Below are positions 19,152 through 27,993 of a DNA stretch of 57,274 nt, piece after piece. This stretch comes from Methylobacter sp. GTDB lineage: Bacteria; Pseudomonadota; Gammaproteobacteria; Methylococcales; Methylomonadaceae. A model generated the notes under the pieces. It did no database searches. It saw only the letters and a program-made list of their open reading frames with translations, and was not told the origin of the DNA. A program made the translations under genes and the position numbers. The DNA is taken from positions 1 through 57,274 of the forward strand of contig JAURZV010000032.1 of the NCBI GenBank assembly GCA_030653175.1, read 5' to 3'. How positions within the stretch are numbered: position 1 is the first letter of the stretch; every line of letters begins with the position of its first letter.

Positions 19152-19532
19152 ATGACGACATCAAAACAACAATTTCCTGAAAAATTTATCGGCATAGCGC
19201 TGCTCTCTCTAGCCGGTCCTTTTATTTGGGTATTGCATTTTGCCGTTGTGTACGGGGTTCAACATATTGCCTGCGTCACGCTCGGAAACCGCGCCGACTT
19301 TTGGGTAGAGACCTCTGTTATTGTTATAACCGTTGCGGCGCTGCTGGCGTTACTGTTGTTAATCCTCAAGCCCGATATTTTGCAGTATCTGGATAGAAAT
19401 CAGGTCAGACAAGAAACCACAAAAGTATTTTTCTCGGGAATTATGCGTTTGTTGGCGTTATTATCTTTTTTTGGTGTTTTATGGGCGGGGATCGCTTTAT
19501 TTTTTCTGCCGGCATGCGGTTCAGTCGTATGA
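19152..19532 (+). CDS. Small membrane protein of the oxidase operon
   Basis: 126 residues with three membrane helices (about 13-35, 53-72, 95-120). It begins two bases after coxAC ends, so it belongs to the same transcript. The pattern GPFIWVLHFAVVYGVQHIAC, with His and Cys within the first helix region, recurs in unnamed proteins at the end of caa3 oxidase operons. A role as an accessory or assembly protein is inference only. I know no characterised homologue. Confidence 0.7.
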   Translation: MTTSKQQFPEKFIGIALLSLAGPFIWVLHFAVVYGVQHIACVTLGNRADFWVETSVIVITVAALLALLLLILKPDILQYLDRNQVRQETTKVFFSGIMRLLALLSFFGVLWAGIALFFLPACGSVV

Positions 19533-19951
19533 AGCACAGGAAGAGTTTTTACCTGGATTTTATCTGAAGTCTTGGGTGCGCATGCCTGATACCCTGCAAA
19601 TTTTCTTGCCAACATGGTTTTTTCGTAGATCAAGCAATAGTGAAATAGAGCTTATTTCCCATTTTCGGTTTTTTGCCCATCCCGCGTTAAAATTTTTTAA
19701 GCCGCCGTGTTACACGGCGTATTCATGAAGAATTTAATTTCCATTAGTGCAATATTCCTCTCCCCGGCGCCTTTAAGTTTAAAAACAAGGTGCAATTGCC
19801 TTACGCACCCTCTTTTTTCCCGCCTATAAAAACACCCATTTAAAAATACGGAAATCACGTATTATTATGATATAGTTATCTTAATGAGAATGATTGTTGA
19901 TAACTTTTGGAGCGGTTGATTTTTAATGCACTTTATTTCAATGGTTAATTT
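19533..19951. other. Intergenic before feoA
   Basis: About 420 bases with no supported gene. A short hairpin CGCCGTG-TTA-CACGGCG lies near 19702-19718 and may end the cox transcript, although no clean T-run follows. The 3' part is AT-rich and contains the candidate Fur box. Just before feoA a nine-codon frame (19926-19955, MHFISMVNL) ends in a TGA that overlaps the feoA ATG. Confidence 0.55.
19882..19904. promoter_or_regulatory. Candidate Fur box upstream of feoABC
   Basis: The sequence TAATGAGAATGATTGTTGAT, starting about 70 bases before feoA, resembles the Fur consensus (GATAATGATAATCATTATC), especially its AATGAGAATGATT half. Ferrous iron transport operons are typical Fur targets in gammaproteobacteria. 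The match is partial, so this is a prediction. Confidence 0.55.
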
Positions 19952-20185
19952 ATGACGATAAGCTTAAAAAACTTGGCTGTGGGCGATTTAGGAAAAATAG
20001 TCGGCTTTGAACAGTCGGGTAAGGCTTATCGCAAACGCTTGCTGGCTATGGGCTTGACGCCTGGAACCGAGTTTAGCGTCACCCGTTTTGCACCGATGGG
20101 AGACCCGGTTGAAATTAAACTGCGTGGATTTTCACTAACCCTGCGTAAGGATGAAGCGGCAATATTGTTGATAGAGAAACTCTGA
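19952..20185 (+). CDS. feoA: Ferrous iron transport protein A
   Basis: 77 residues forming an SH3-like domain: MTISLKNLAVGDLGKIVGF, RLLAMGLTPGTEFSV and RGFSLTLRKDEAAILLIEKL match FeoA throughout. FeoA is a small cytoplasmic partner thought to regulate FeoB. Its stop overlaps the feoB start (TGATGA region), giving tight coupling. The ribosome-binding site is weak, but a mini-ORF ending on the feoA ATG could supply ribosomes. Confidence 0.95.
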   Translation: MTISLKNLAVGDLGKIVGFEQSGKAYRKRLLAMGLTPGTEFSVTRFAPMGDPVEIKLRGFSLTLRKDEAAILLIEKL

Positions 20186-22557
20186 TGAAAACTGATTTTA
20201 CGGTTGGCGTTGTCGGTAATCCAAATTGTGGCAAGACTACATTATTTAATGCGCTGACCGGCGCCAGACAGCATGTCGGTAATTGGCCCGGCGTTACGGT
20301 CGAGAAAAAAACCGGTGAATACAGCTTCGATCATAAACTGATCGAATTAGTCGATCTACCCGGTACTTATTCTTTAGAAGCCGCCGACGATCAGGTTTCT
20401 TTAGATGAAAAAGTCGCCCGTGATTATGTCGCCTCCAGGCAGGCCGATTTAATTATTAACATTGTCGATGCTTCCAATTTGGAACGAAATTTGTACTTGA
20501 CCTCGCAACTGATCGAGATGCGGGTGCCGATGATTTTAGTGCTCAATATGATGGATGCCGTCAAGCAACGCGGCATTAAAATTGATGTTGATTTTCTTGA
20601 GCGGTTTTTAGGCTGTCCGGTTATCCCGATTACCGCCTCAGTCAAGGGCGGTCTCGGCGCATTAAAGGCCGCAATTAACAGTGCCGCTATCGCCAAGCCG
20701 ATACCTTCAGTAAAAATCAGCTATATCCCCGCGCTGGAGCAAGCCATTAATGACATTTCACCGTTATTGCTTGAGACCGCACAACAACATCATTGCGACC
20801 TGCGCTGGCTGGCCGTTCGCTTGCTTGAAGACGATACGCTGGCCAAACAATTTGTAGGAGAGACTTCAGTCGCCCAAGGGCGAATTAATTCGCCCCTACA
20901 GACAGCTGCCCAATTACAGCGCCGGGTAGAAGCGGAAACGGATGATGAAATAGACATTCTTGCGGCAGATGCCCGCTATGGATTCGTCAACGAATTAACC
21001 AATGGCGCCGTCTGCAAACTAACCGAAGTGGGTCGCCATACGACCGATAAAATCGACAACATCGTCTTGAATCGCTTTTTGGGCATTCCGATTTTCCTGT
21101 TAGTCATGTACGCGATGTTTATGTTTACCATCAATATCGGTAGCGCCTTCGTCGATTTTTTCGATCAATCCGTGGGCGCTTTATTGATCGACGGCCTAAG
21201 TTTGGTGCTTACTGACCTGAATTGGCCGCAATGGCTGATTGTATTAATCACTAATGGCGTAGGCGGCGGCATTCAGGTCGTCGCCACCTTTATCCCCATT
21301 GTCGGCTTTCTGTTTATGTTCCTGTCGGCGCTGGAAGACTCCGGATACATGTCCAGGGCGGCTTTCGTGATGGACAGATTCATGCGTATGATCGGTTTGC
21401 CCGGGAAATCCTTCGTGCCGATGATCGTCGGTTTCGGCTGCAATGTCCCGGCGATTATGGCAACGCGTACGCTGGAAAGCCAGCGCGACAGGATATTAAC
21501 CAACCTGATGAACCCGTTTATGTCCTGCGGCGCAAGATTGCCGGTTTACGCCTTATTTGCCGCCGCATTTTTTCCGGTCGGCGGCCAGAATCTGGTGTTC
21601 GGCTTGTATTTGTTGGGCATTGCCGTCGCGGTACTGACCGGCTTGATCATGCGCCATACCCTGTTTAAAGGCGAATCGGCCCCCTTTATTATGGAATTGC
21701 CCGCCTACCACATGCCGACAGTGCGCGGCGTTTTTATCAGAACCTGGGATAGGCTCAAGTCGTTTTTGTTCAATGCAGGTAAAGTTATCGTACCGATGGT
21801 GTTAGTGCTGAACTTTCTTAATGCACTGGGTACAGACGGCTCATTCGGCCGGGAAAACAGCAACAAATCGGTGTTAAGCGAGATCGGGCGCAGCCTGACA
21901 CCGGCGTTTAAACCCATGGGCATAGAAAAAGACAACTGGCCTGCAACGGTAGGTATTTTTACCGGCATTCTAGCCAAAGAAGCGGTGGTCGGCACACTGG
22001 ACGCCTTATACAGCCAGCTGGCAACGACAGACTCAAGCGTCGATAAAGCGCCGTTCAATCTTGAACAGGCTTTAATTGACGCCTGTTTAACCGTACCTAA
22101 AAACCTGCAAGACGTTGCAGACAATTTGTTAGACCCATTGGGCCTGAATGTCGGCACTGTCGATGATATGGACGCAGCAGCCAGCGAGCAGGAAGTCAAT
22201 GCCGGTACCTTTGCCTCCATGCAGCAAAGTTTTGACGGCAAAGCCGGAGCTTTCGCCTATTTGTTATTTATTTTGCTGTATGCGCCATGCGTCGCGGCAA
22301 CCGCTGCAATCTACCGGGAAACCAACATGAACTGGACATTGTTTGTGGTGTTCTGGACGACCGGCATTGCCTACATGACCGCAACTGTTTTTTATCAGGC
22401 AATGACCTATAACCGCCATCCCGACTATTCTTTGGTTTGGATAACCGGATTAATCTTTGCGTTTTTGGCCGTATTGTTCGGACTGTGGTTACTCGGCAAA
22501 AATGCCGATGCAACAGCCGTAAAACAAAACAGGGAGTCTTTAAGTGATCCTGTCTGA
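20185..22557 (+). CDS. feoB: Ferrous iron transporter B
   Basis: 790 residues. The N-terminal GTPase domain has G1 GNPNCGKT, G2-type VGNWPGVTVEKK, G3 DLPG and G4 NMMD. After a helical GDI domain come about 8-9 membrane helices with two Gate motifs (LEDSGYMSRAAFVMDRFM, GFGCNVPAIMATR and later GILAKEAVVGT). FeoB imports Fe2+ across the inner membrane. The residues at about 224-239 come from a palindromic repeat inserted in frame (20853-20900). The transporter otherwise looks complete and functional. Confidence 0.97.
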   Translation: MKTDFTVGVVGNPNCGKTTLFNALTGARQHVGNWPGVTVEKKTGEYSFDHKLIELVDLPGTYSLEAADDQVSLDEKVARDYVASRQADLIINIVDASNLERNLYLTSQLIEMRVPMILVLNMMDAVKQRGIKIDVDFLERFLGCPVIPITASVKGGLGALKAAINSAAIAKPIPSVKISYIPALEQAINDISPLLLETAQQHHCDLRWLAVRLLEDDTLAKQFVGETSVAQGRINSPLQTAAQLQRRVEAETDDEIDILAADARYGFVNELTNGAVCKLTEVGRHTTDKIDNIVLNRFLGIPIFLLVMYAMFMFTINIGSAFVDFFDQSVGALLIDGLSLVLTDLNWPQWLIVLITNGVGGGIQVVATFIPIVGFLFMFLSALEDSGYMSRAAFVMDRFMRMIGLPGKSFVPMIVGFGCNVPAIMATRTLESQRDRILTNLMNPFMSCGARLPVYALFAAAFFPVGGQNLVFGLYLLGIAVAVLTGLIMRHTLFKGESAPFIMELPAYHMPTVRGVFIRTWDRLKSFLFNAGKVIVPMVLVLNFLNALGTDGSFGRENSNKSVLSEIGRSLTPAFKPMGIEKDNWPATVGIFTGILAKEAVVGTLDALYSQLATTDSSVDKAPFNLEQALIDACLTVPKNLQDVADNLLDPLGLNVGTVDDMDAAASEQEVNAGTFASMQQSFDGKAGAFAYLLFILLYAPCVAATAAIYRETNMNWTLFVVFWTTGIAYMTATVFYQAMTYNRHPDYSLVWITGLIFAFLAVLFGLWLLGKNADATAVKQNRESLSDPV
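20853..20900. repeat. 48-base palindromic repeat in frame inside feoB
   Basis: The ends TGTAGG and CCTACA are inverted, and the core GGGCGAATTAATTCGCCC is a perfect palindrome. On the minus strand it reads TGTAGGGGCGAATTAATTCG, the familiar intergenic repeat type. The element is 48 bases, exactly 16 codons, so it adds 16 residues without shifting frame. It sits in the variable stretch between the G domain and the first membrane helix. Confidence 0.85.
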
Positions 22558-22768
22558 TTTGAGAGCCTATTTAAGACAACAGCACCGGGTTGCCCTGGCT
22601 GATTTAATCATTCACTTCGGCATGGATGCCGATGCCCTGCGGGGTATGCTGGACAAATGGATCAGCAAAGGTAAGGTGCGTAAACTGCCTTTGAGTGCTT
22701 CTTGCGGTACAAGCTGCTGTCAGTGTGATGCTGCTTTAACAGAGATTTATGAATGGATTGATGAGTAA
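22544..22768 (+). CDS. feoC: FeoC-like winged-helix protein
   Basis: 74 residues with an N-terminal winged helix (LSDLRAYLRQQHRVALADLI, then HFGMDADALRGMLDKWISKG). A cysteine cluster follows, CGTSCCQC, with four Cys near residues 53-59. FeoC is a small cytoplasmic protein that in some bacteria binds an Fe-S cluster and modulates FeoB. The start is a GTG lying inside the 3' end of feoB (14-base overlap), so it is translationally coupled. Position, length and Cys cluster all agree. Confidence 0.88.
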   Translation: MILSDLRAYLRQQHRVALADLIIHFGMDADALRGMLDKWISKGKVRKLPLSASCGTSCCQCDAALTEIYEWIDE

Positions 22769-22893
22769 ATTCTGCCAAAACCATATGGAATACTATATAT
22801 TCGCTTAACGGTTATCAAAGCGCCGTGCTACACCCGAAATAAGCGGTGCGTAGAAAGATCAAACCAACCCATTGCAACCGAGAGGAATCCGTC

Positions 22894-23079
22894 ATGCACG
22901 AGCAAACACTCAAACAGGAAGCCCTGGAGTCTCTCCAACGTCTGCCCGACAACGCCGACATTGATGAGATCATGTACCAACTCTACGTCATAGACAAACT
23001 GCGCAAGAGTCGCGAGGCCATCAAACAAAACGAAGTGATCAACCACGAAGACCTGAAGCGCGAAATTGAACAGTGGTGA
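22894..23079 (+). CDS. Antitoxin of a ParE/RelE-type pair
   Basis: A 61-residue acidic helical protein starting MHEQTLKQEALESLQRLPDN. The ATG at 22894 is preferred because AGAGGA lies 9-10 bases upstream; an upstream in-frame start adds 16 basic residues. The middle (IDEIMYQLYVIDKLRKSREA) matches short antitoxins that sit before ParE toxins. Its stop overlaps the toxin start, the usual coupling for type II toxin-antitoxin modules. It should bind and neutralise the toxin and repress the operon. Confidence 0.8.
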   Translation: MHEQTLKQEALESLQRLPDNADIDEIMYQLYVIDKLRKSREAIKQNEVINHEDLKREIEQW

Positions 23080-23369
23080 TTATCTGGTCAAAACCCGCAT
23101 CTGAAGACCTGCGCCTGATTCATCAGTACATTGCCCATGACTCCAAACACTATGCCACCCGCGTGATTCAGGACATTACCAACAAGGTAGGAATCCTGAT
23201 GAGCCTGCCGCGGCTTGGAAAAGTGGTGTCCGAAATCGGCGAACAGAGCGTGCGGGAAATTGCCATGTACTCTTACCGTATCATGTATGAATTGATCGGC
23301 GACACCATTTACATTCACGGCATCTTCCATAAGAGAAGGCATTTCAAGCCGGAAGATTTGCAACGATAA
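23073..23369 (+). CDS. RelE/ParE family toxin
   Basis: 98 residues with the ParE-like pattern: IIWSKPASEDLRLIHQYIA at the start, then SLPRLGKVVSEIG, VREIAMYSYRIMYEL and the C-terminal IYIHGIFHKRRHF. ParE members inhibit gyrase and RelE members cleave mRNA. The long helical hairpin and the YRIMYE strand favour ParE, but the target is not certain. It starts at GTG 23073 or 23076, overlapping the antitoxin. The gene pair appears intact. Confidence 0.88.
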   Translation: MVIIWSKPASEDLRLIHQYIAHDSKHYATRVIQDITNKVGILMSLPRLGKVVSEIGEQSVREIAMYSYRIMYELIGDTIYIHGIFHKRRHFKPEDLQR

Positions 23370-23526
23370 GGCACCATCCAAGTCGGTAGCCGGATCAAGA
23401 GCCGGCAAGAGCAAGTGTTTGTGGTACAGCACTCATCGTATTTAAAGGATTCGTTAACAGCCAATTCATCTACAATGTTCCATTCACTCTAATTTAATTT
23501 AAAATCATCGAACACGGAAATAACTC

Positions 23527-23676
23527 ATGCGTATTCTCTGTATTCTTGCCCTTGCGATTCTCTCAATTCTTGAGATCAGTCCCATTCCCATCACCCCGAT
23601 ATTGTTAATTTACGTCGTGTTGTTTCGTCCGGTATGGTTTTATGAGTTGGTCCTCAAGCTATATGACAAAAATTAA
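23527..23676 (+). CDS. Small hydrophobic membrane protein
   Basis: A 49-residue ORF starting MRILCILALAILSILEISPI and ending YELVLKLYDKN. The first 34 residues are almost wholly hydrophobic, with one Pro-rich break (ISPIPITP), so one or two membrane passes are likely. The ribosome-binding site is weak. It sits alone in a 520-base gap between the toxin gene and the histidine kinase. Its amino-acid composition looks protein-like, but I know no family. Confidence 0.5.
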   Translation: MRILCILALAILSILEISPIPITPILLIYVVLFRPVWFYELVLKLYDKN

Positions 23677-23892
23677 AATCAGCGGCAATGTAAAAAACAA
23701 CCCATTTTTTGAATTGAATACCGTCAAGAGAGGGGCGTGTTAGCAACTCTTTGTTCCAAAGCCGATTTTGCACGATATGGACTTAGCTGATCGATCCGGA
23801 AGATGGTAGGATTAGAGCATAAAATCTCCGCCCGGCAGAATTTGGAAATAGTAAACTTTCCAACATCTTGAAGTTACCTATATGAATTTTAA

Positions 23893-25344
23893 ATGAAACC
23901 GATTTTTTACCGTCCTGCCCAGCTGCGCGGCTTGGCTTTTCTGGGTTTATTGTTGCTGGCTCTCGCCATACTCGGCGGCATGATCTGGCGAAATGTACAT
24001 CATTTTGAAACGGTTTTTTCTTATGTTAACTATTCGCATCGCATCCAGAATGTATCGGTAGGCCTACAGCAATCGCTGATTGAATATCTGACCGAAACAG
24101 TGCACGATACTCATCCCGAGGCGCTAACCAAGACGCTGAATGACATGGATGTTTTAATGACCGATAAACGCTATTTGTCACCGGAAACCAGAACGAGCCT
24201 GGAAACGGTCAGAAATATGTTGGCCGATTTATCCGCACTAAAAAAAGAAGAAAAACACAATCGATTGTTAACGGCTCTTAAATTGATGAGCGAAACGCTG
24301 GATAACGAGGCATTGCAGCGTGAAGAATCGCTGGAGGATATCAGCCGGAATACCCAAACCGAATTGTATATGGCTCTGGCTATATTCACGGCGATATTGT
24401 TTGTAGCGGCATTATTTTTACGCTTCAGAATTCTGCATCCGCTTAATGATTTGAGGGAACTGCTGCAACGGTTGACCGAAGAGAATTTCACCCCGATCAC
24501 CACTGATCATCTTGATCCGCTGCTATTGCCGGTGTTCAACAGCTATAACGAGATGGTCAAACACCTTGCGGAACTCGAAGATGCCAACCGCTTACATGCC
24601 CAATCGTTGCAACATGAAGTCAGGTTAGCCACGCAAGCCTTACTGGAACAGCAATACAGTTTGGCGAAAACCGACCGGCTGGCGGCAATAGGTGAAGTGG
24701 CAGCGGAATTAGCGCATGAGATACGTAACCCGCTCGCCGGAATTCAAATGGCATTTAACAATTTACGCCGTGAAATTGATGATATAGACCAGCTGGAAAG
24801 GCTGGATTTGATTAATGCCGAACTGAAACGGATGGCGAGATTGCTTAACGACATGCTCGATCAAAGTCGTCATTCGCCGGAAGTGGCTACCGCTTTTGAT
24901 GTGAGGACGTTGATTCGGGACTTGGTGGCGCTGACCCGTTACCAGATTGCCGAATCCATACGTCTGGAAATAGAGGCTCCCTGTGCGTTGCCGGTGCATC
25001 TGCCTGAGAGCGGGGTACGGCAAGCTTTGTTGAATCTGATACTGAATGCGGCCGATGCGCTTGAAGGCAATCCCGGTACTATCCGTATCAAGGCTCGAAC
25101 TGACAAACAGGGATTACGCATCGACGTGCAGGATAACGGCATCGGCTTTTCCCAGGATATGCTGGAGCATGGCATCCTCCCATTTCGCACCAGCCGCCAA
25201 CGCGGCACCGGCCTGGGACTGGCTATGGTGCAGCGCTTTGTAAAAGACGTGGGTGGCACGATCAGCCTCACCAATCAACCGACTCATGGTGCATGTGTAT
25301 CCATATTGCTGCCCAACGACTGCATTGTTAGAGATAAATTATGA
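23893..25344 (+). CDS. Sensor histidine kinase (NtrB-like)
   Basis: 483 residues. Two membrane helices (about 14-32 and 155-177) bracket a helical periplasmic sensor region. A HAMP-like segment and coiled coil follow. The kinase core has the H box LAHEIRNPLAG with phosphoacceptor His275, the N box LLNLILNAADAL, G1 DNGIGF and G2 RGTGLGLAM. It autophosphorylates and passes phosphate to the sigma-54 regulator encoded next; the two genes overlap by four bases. The signal is unknown: the periplasmic part has no recognised ligand motif. Confidence 0.93.
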   Translation: MKPIFYRPAQLRGLAFLGLLLLALAILGGMIWRNVHHFETVFSYVNYSHRIQNVSVGLQQSLIEYLTETVHDTHPEALTKTLNDMDVLMTDKRYLSPETRTSLETVRNMLADLSALKKEEKHNRLLTALKLMSETLDNEALQREESLEDISRNTQTELYMALAIFTAILFVAALFLRFRILHPLNDLRELLQRLTEENFTPITTDHLDPLLLPVFNSYNEMVKHLAELEDANRLHAQSLQHEVRLATQALLEQQYSLAKTDRLAAIGEVAAELAHEIRNPLAGIQMAFNNLRREIDDIDQLERLDLINAELKRMARLLNDMLDQSRHSPEVATAFDVRTLIRDLVALTRYQIAESIRLEIEAPCALPVHLPESGVRQALLNLILNAADALEGNPGTIRIKARTDKQGLRIDVQDNGIGFSQDMLEHGILPFRTSRQRGTGLGLAMVQRFVKDVGGTISLTNQPTHGACVSILLPNDCIVRDKL

Positions 25345-26771
25345 TAGAAACGTTGCTCATCATTGAAGATGAAAAGTTGCTGGGCTCGGAGTTGTCCCGT
25401 CATTATCGACAGTCCGGTTGGGAAGTGGCGCTGGCTACCAATCTGAGTGAGGCCAGGGAATTATTGCTGAAGAAGAAAGTAGAGCCGTTACTGATTCTTT
25501 CCGATATGAATTTGCCGGATGGCAATGCACTGGATTTCATGGAAAAGATCAAGAAAGATATTAGTTATACCGACGACTCCAAGGATGGAGGAGGTAAAGC
25601 AATGCCTGTAGCCTATGCCGAATGGCTGTTTTTAACCGGCTACGGCAATGTGCCGGATTCGGTCAGGGCATTACGGTTGGGCGCTTATGATTTCCTGGAA
25701 AAACCCTGCGATCTTGAACGCCTTGATCTGCTGGTCGCCAGCGCCGCACGTAGCGCATCCATTCAGCGGCGGGTTGCCGATCAAACCAAGCACCGGCACC
25801 GGCGTTATTCGCCGGATGCTTATGTCGGCCATAGTCAGCAAGCGCAGGGCATACGACAGTTATTGGCAAAATTGACGCAAGTGCCGTTCAGCGCCCTGAT
25901 TATCGGCGGCGAGAGCGGCACCGGCAAAGGCTTGGCGGCGCGCATATTGCATTATGGCGGTTCCCGCGCCCAGCAGCCGATGATTGAAGTGAACTGCGCG
26001 GCATTGCCGCGGGAATTGCTGGAATCGGAATTATTCGGTCATGAACCCGGCGCATTTACCGGCGCGGCAGGACGACATCGCGGCCTGCTCGAACAGGCCG
26101 ATGGCGGCACCTTGTTCATGGACGAAATCGGTGAAATGCCGCTGGATTTGCAGGCAAAATTGCTTAAAGTGATTGAAGACCACAAAGTCCGGCGATTGGG
26201 TGGAGAAAAAGAAACTCAGGTCGATGTGCAGATAGTTGCCGCCAGTAACCGCGATCTGGAAAAAATGGCGCAGGACGGCAGCTTTCGTGCCGATTTATAT
26301 CATCGCTTAAGCGTGTTCAAGTTGATTTTGCCGCCGCTACGCGAGGCGGTAGAAGACCTGGACGAGCTGGTGCCGTTATTCGTTGCCGAATACAACGCTA
26401 AAGCAGGGCGACAGGTTAAAGACATCCCCGATGCGGTGTGGAACAAGCTGAAAGCTCATTATTGGCCGGGCAATGTCAGGGAATTGCGTAACGTCATTGA
26501 ACGCTGCGTATTATTCTCCGACGGGCCGACATTCCCCGGACAATGGCTGCAATTGCCGGGACAGCCTTCCGTAGAGGCGTTACAAACCGACCTAGGCATT
26601 TGGTTGCCCTTGGATGGCAGCATGGCGCTGGACGATATGGATTGCTTTATTATCAAGACCGCTCTGGAACGGGCGGATAACAATCTGACCGCAGCAGCCA
26701 GGGCGCTGGGGGCTACCCGCGAAACGCTACGCTATCGGGTGCGGAAATATAACCTGAAAATAGCCGACTGA
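25341..26771 (+). CDS. Sigma-54-dependent response regulator (NtrC family)
   Basis: 476 residues. The receiver domain (1-130) has acidic ED at 9-10 and phosphoacceptor Asp55 in [11 protein letters not shown]. The AAA+ domain has Walker [14 protein letters not shown], the sigma-54 contact loop GAFTGA and Walker [16 protein letters not shown]-terminal Fis-type helix-turn-helix ([20 protein letters not shown]) binds DNA. It activates sigma-54 promoters when phosphorylated by its partner kinase. The targets are not evident. The receiver has a somewhat long insertion after the Asp (about residues 70-85, [16 protein letters not shown]). Confidence 0.95.
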   Translation: MIETLLIIEDEKLLGSELSRHYRQSGWEVALATNLSEARELLLKKKVEPLLILSDMNLPDGNALDFMEKIKKDISYTDDSKDGGGKAMPVAYAEWLFLTGYGNVPDSVRALRLGAYDFLEKPCDLERLDLLVASAARSASIQRRVADQTKHRHRRYSPDAYVGHSQQAQGIRQLLAKLTQVPFSALIIGGESGTGKGLAARILHYGGSRAQQPMIEVNCAALPRELLESELFGHEPGAFTGAAGRHRGLLEQADGGTLFMDEIGEMPLDLQAKLLKVIEDHKVRRLGGEKETQVDVQIVAASNRDLEKMAQDGSFRADLYHRLSVFKLILPPLREAVEDLDELVPLFVAEYNAKAGRQVKDIPDAVWNKLKAHYWPGNVRELRNVIERCVLFSDGPTFPGQWLQLPGQPSVEALQTDLGIWLPLDGSMALDDMDCFIIKTALERADNNLTAAARALGATRETLRYRVRKYNLKIAD

Positions 26772-26788
26772 TTTTGATGATGGATTGT

Positions 26789-27139
26789 TTACCAACGCAA
26801 CTTATACAGCAAAAATACCGCCAACCCCGCACCGCTGGTATCGGCAATCCAATCGGTAAGGTCAGAAAAGCGACCATCGACAAAAGACTGATGCCATTCG
26901 TCGGATATGCCGTATAAACTGCAAAAGGTAATGCTGAGCAAAGCAAGTATAATAGATCCATTGAGCAGGTATCTAAAACTGCGCCATGCCAATACACCCA
27001 TTATAAAATAGGCTCCGGCATGGAGAATTTTATCCTGCTGGGAAAACAAACTCGGAACCGGCAGGGTAGGTTGGTCGGAAAGCCAGTAAATGAACAGGCA
27101 ATAGAGAAACAGCGACGTGAAATCTAAAATCTTGACCAT
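26789..27139 (-). CDS. VanZ family membrane protein
   Basis: 116 residues with four hydrophobic segments. It has the VanZ-like pattern: LSDQPTLPVP near the start, QDKILHAGAYFIMGVLAWRS, then YGISDEWHQSFVDGRFSDLTDW and a final helix. The acidic and His residues in the KxxHxxxY and SDExHQ motifs are conserved in the family. VanZ proteins contribute to low-level teicoplanin resistance in some Gram-positives; the role in Gram-negatives is unknown. It is convergent with the regulator gene and divergent from the DUF455 gene. Confidence 0.88.
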   Translation of the reverse strand: MVKILDFTSLFLYCLFIYWLSDQPTLPVPSLFSQQDKILHAGAYFIMGVLAWRSFRYLLNGSIILALLSITFCSLYGISDEWHQSFVDGRFSDLTDWIADTSGAGLAVFLLYKLRW

Positions 27140-27158
27140 AGCTTTACAATAATGAGTA

Positions 27159-27953
27159 ATGAAAAATTTATTTGAATTTGCCGAGACGTTTTTTTGTCAG
27201 GCCAATGTCGATGAAAAGTTGGCGCTAACGCATCAGGCTTGGCAAACTTGCATTACCGGGGGATTAACGTTTAGCTCGGACCGGCCTGTATTGCCGATAG
27301 AGCGGGTAACGTTTCCCGAGAGGCCGGAGTTATTGGCTCCCCGCCTGATGCCCCGGCGAAAATTGACCACGCCTGGCGGTGTAGCAGCTTTTTTTCATGC
27401 TATTGCCCATGTTGAATTCGTCGCCATTTATCTGGCCTGGGATATTTTGTATCGTTTTCGCGGCATGCCCGAGCAATTTTATCAGGATTGGCTGCGTGTT
27501 GCCGATGAAGAAGCTCAGCATTTTGCATTAATCAGGACGCATTTACTGGCTATGCAGGTTGATTACGGCGATTTACCCGTGCACAGCGGCTTATGGGACC
27601 ATGCCAAAGATACTGCCGATGATTTGCCGGGCAGATTGGCGATGGTTCCCCGCTGTATGGAAGCGCGGGGATTGGATGTAACGCCTGCGCTTATTGAAAA
27701 ATTCAGGGTACTGGGCGATGATGCAAGCGTGGCAATTTTAACGCGCATTTTGACCGACGAAGTAGGGCATGTAGAGCTGGGGTCTTACTGGTTTAAGTTT
27801 GTTTGTCAACAACGCGGCTTTGAAGCCGAAGCCAAATACCGGGAATTAATCGATCAATACTATGCGGGCGGTAAGCCTAAAGGACCGTTTAACAGGGAAT
27901 TGCGCAAAATTGCCGGTTTTTCGGATGCTGAGATAGATTGGCTGGAATGTTAA
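27159..27953 (+). CDS. DUF455 family ferritin-like protein
   Basis: 264 residues, all-helical. The C-terminal two thirds contain metal-binding ferritin-like motifs: HAIAHVEFVAIYLAWD, then DEEAQHFALIRTHL, and DEVGHVELGSYWF. These ExxH sets are typical of DUF455, a ferritin-like di-iron family distantly related to the tRNA hydroxylase MiaE. A di-iron oxidase or hydroxylase role is plausible but unproven. It precedes the Mla-like operon by about 40 bases, so it may share its transcript. Confidence 0.88.
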   Translation: MKNLFEFAETFFCQANVDEKLALTHQAWQTCITGGLTFSSDRPVLPIERVTFPERPELLAPRLMPRRKLTTPGGVAAFFHAIAHVEFVAIYLAWDILYRFRGMPEQFYQDWLRVADEEAQHFALIRTHLLAMQVDYGDLPVHSGLWDHAKDTADDLPGRLAMVPRCMEARGLDVTPALIEKFRVLGDDASVAILTRILTDEVGHVELGSYWFKFVCQQRGFEAEAKYRELIDQYYAGGKPKGPFNRELRKIAGFSDAEIDWLEC

Positions 27954-27993
27954 TGACGTCAGCCTCCAAGGTGAAAACAATGCAATTATCCCA

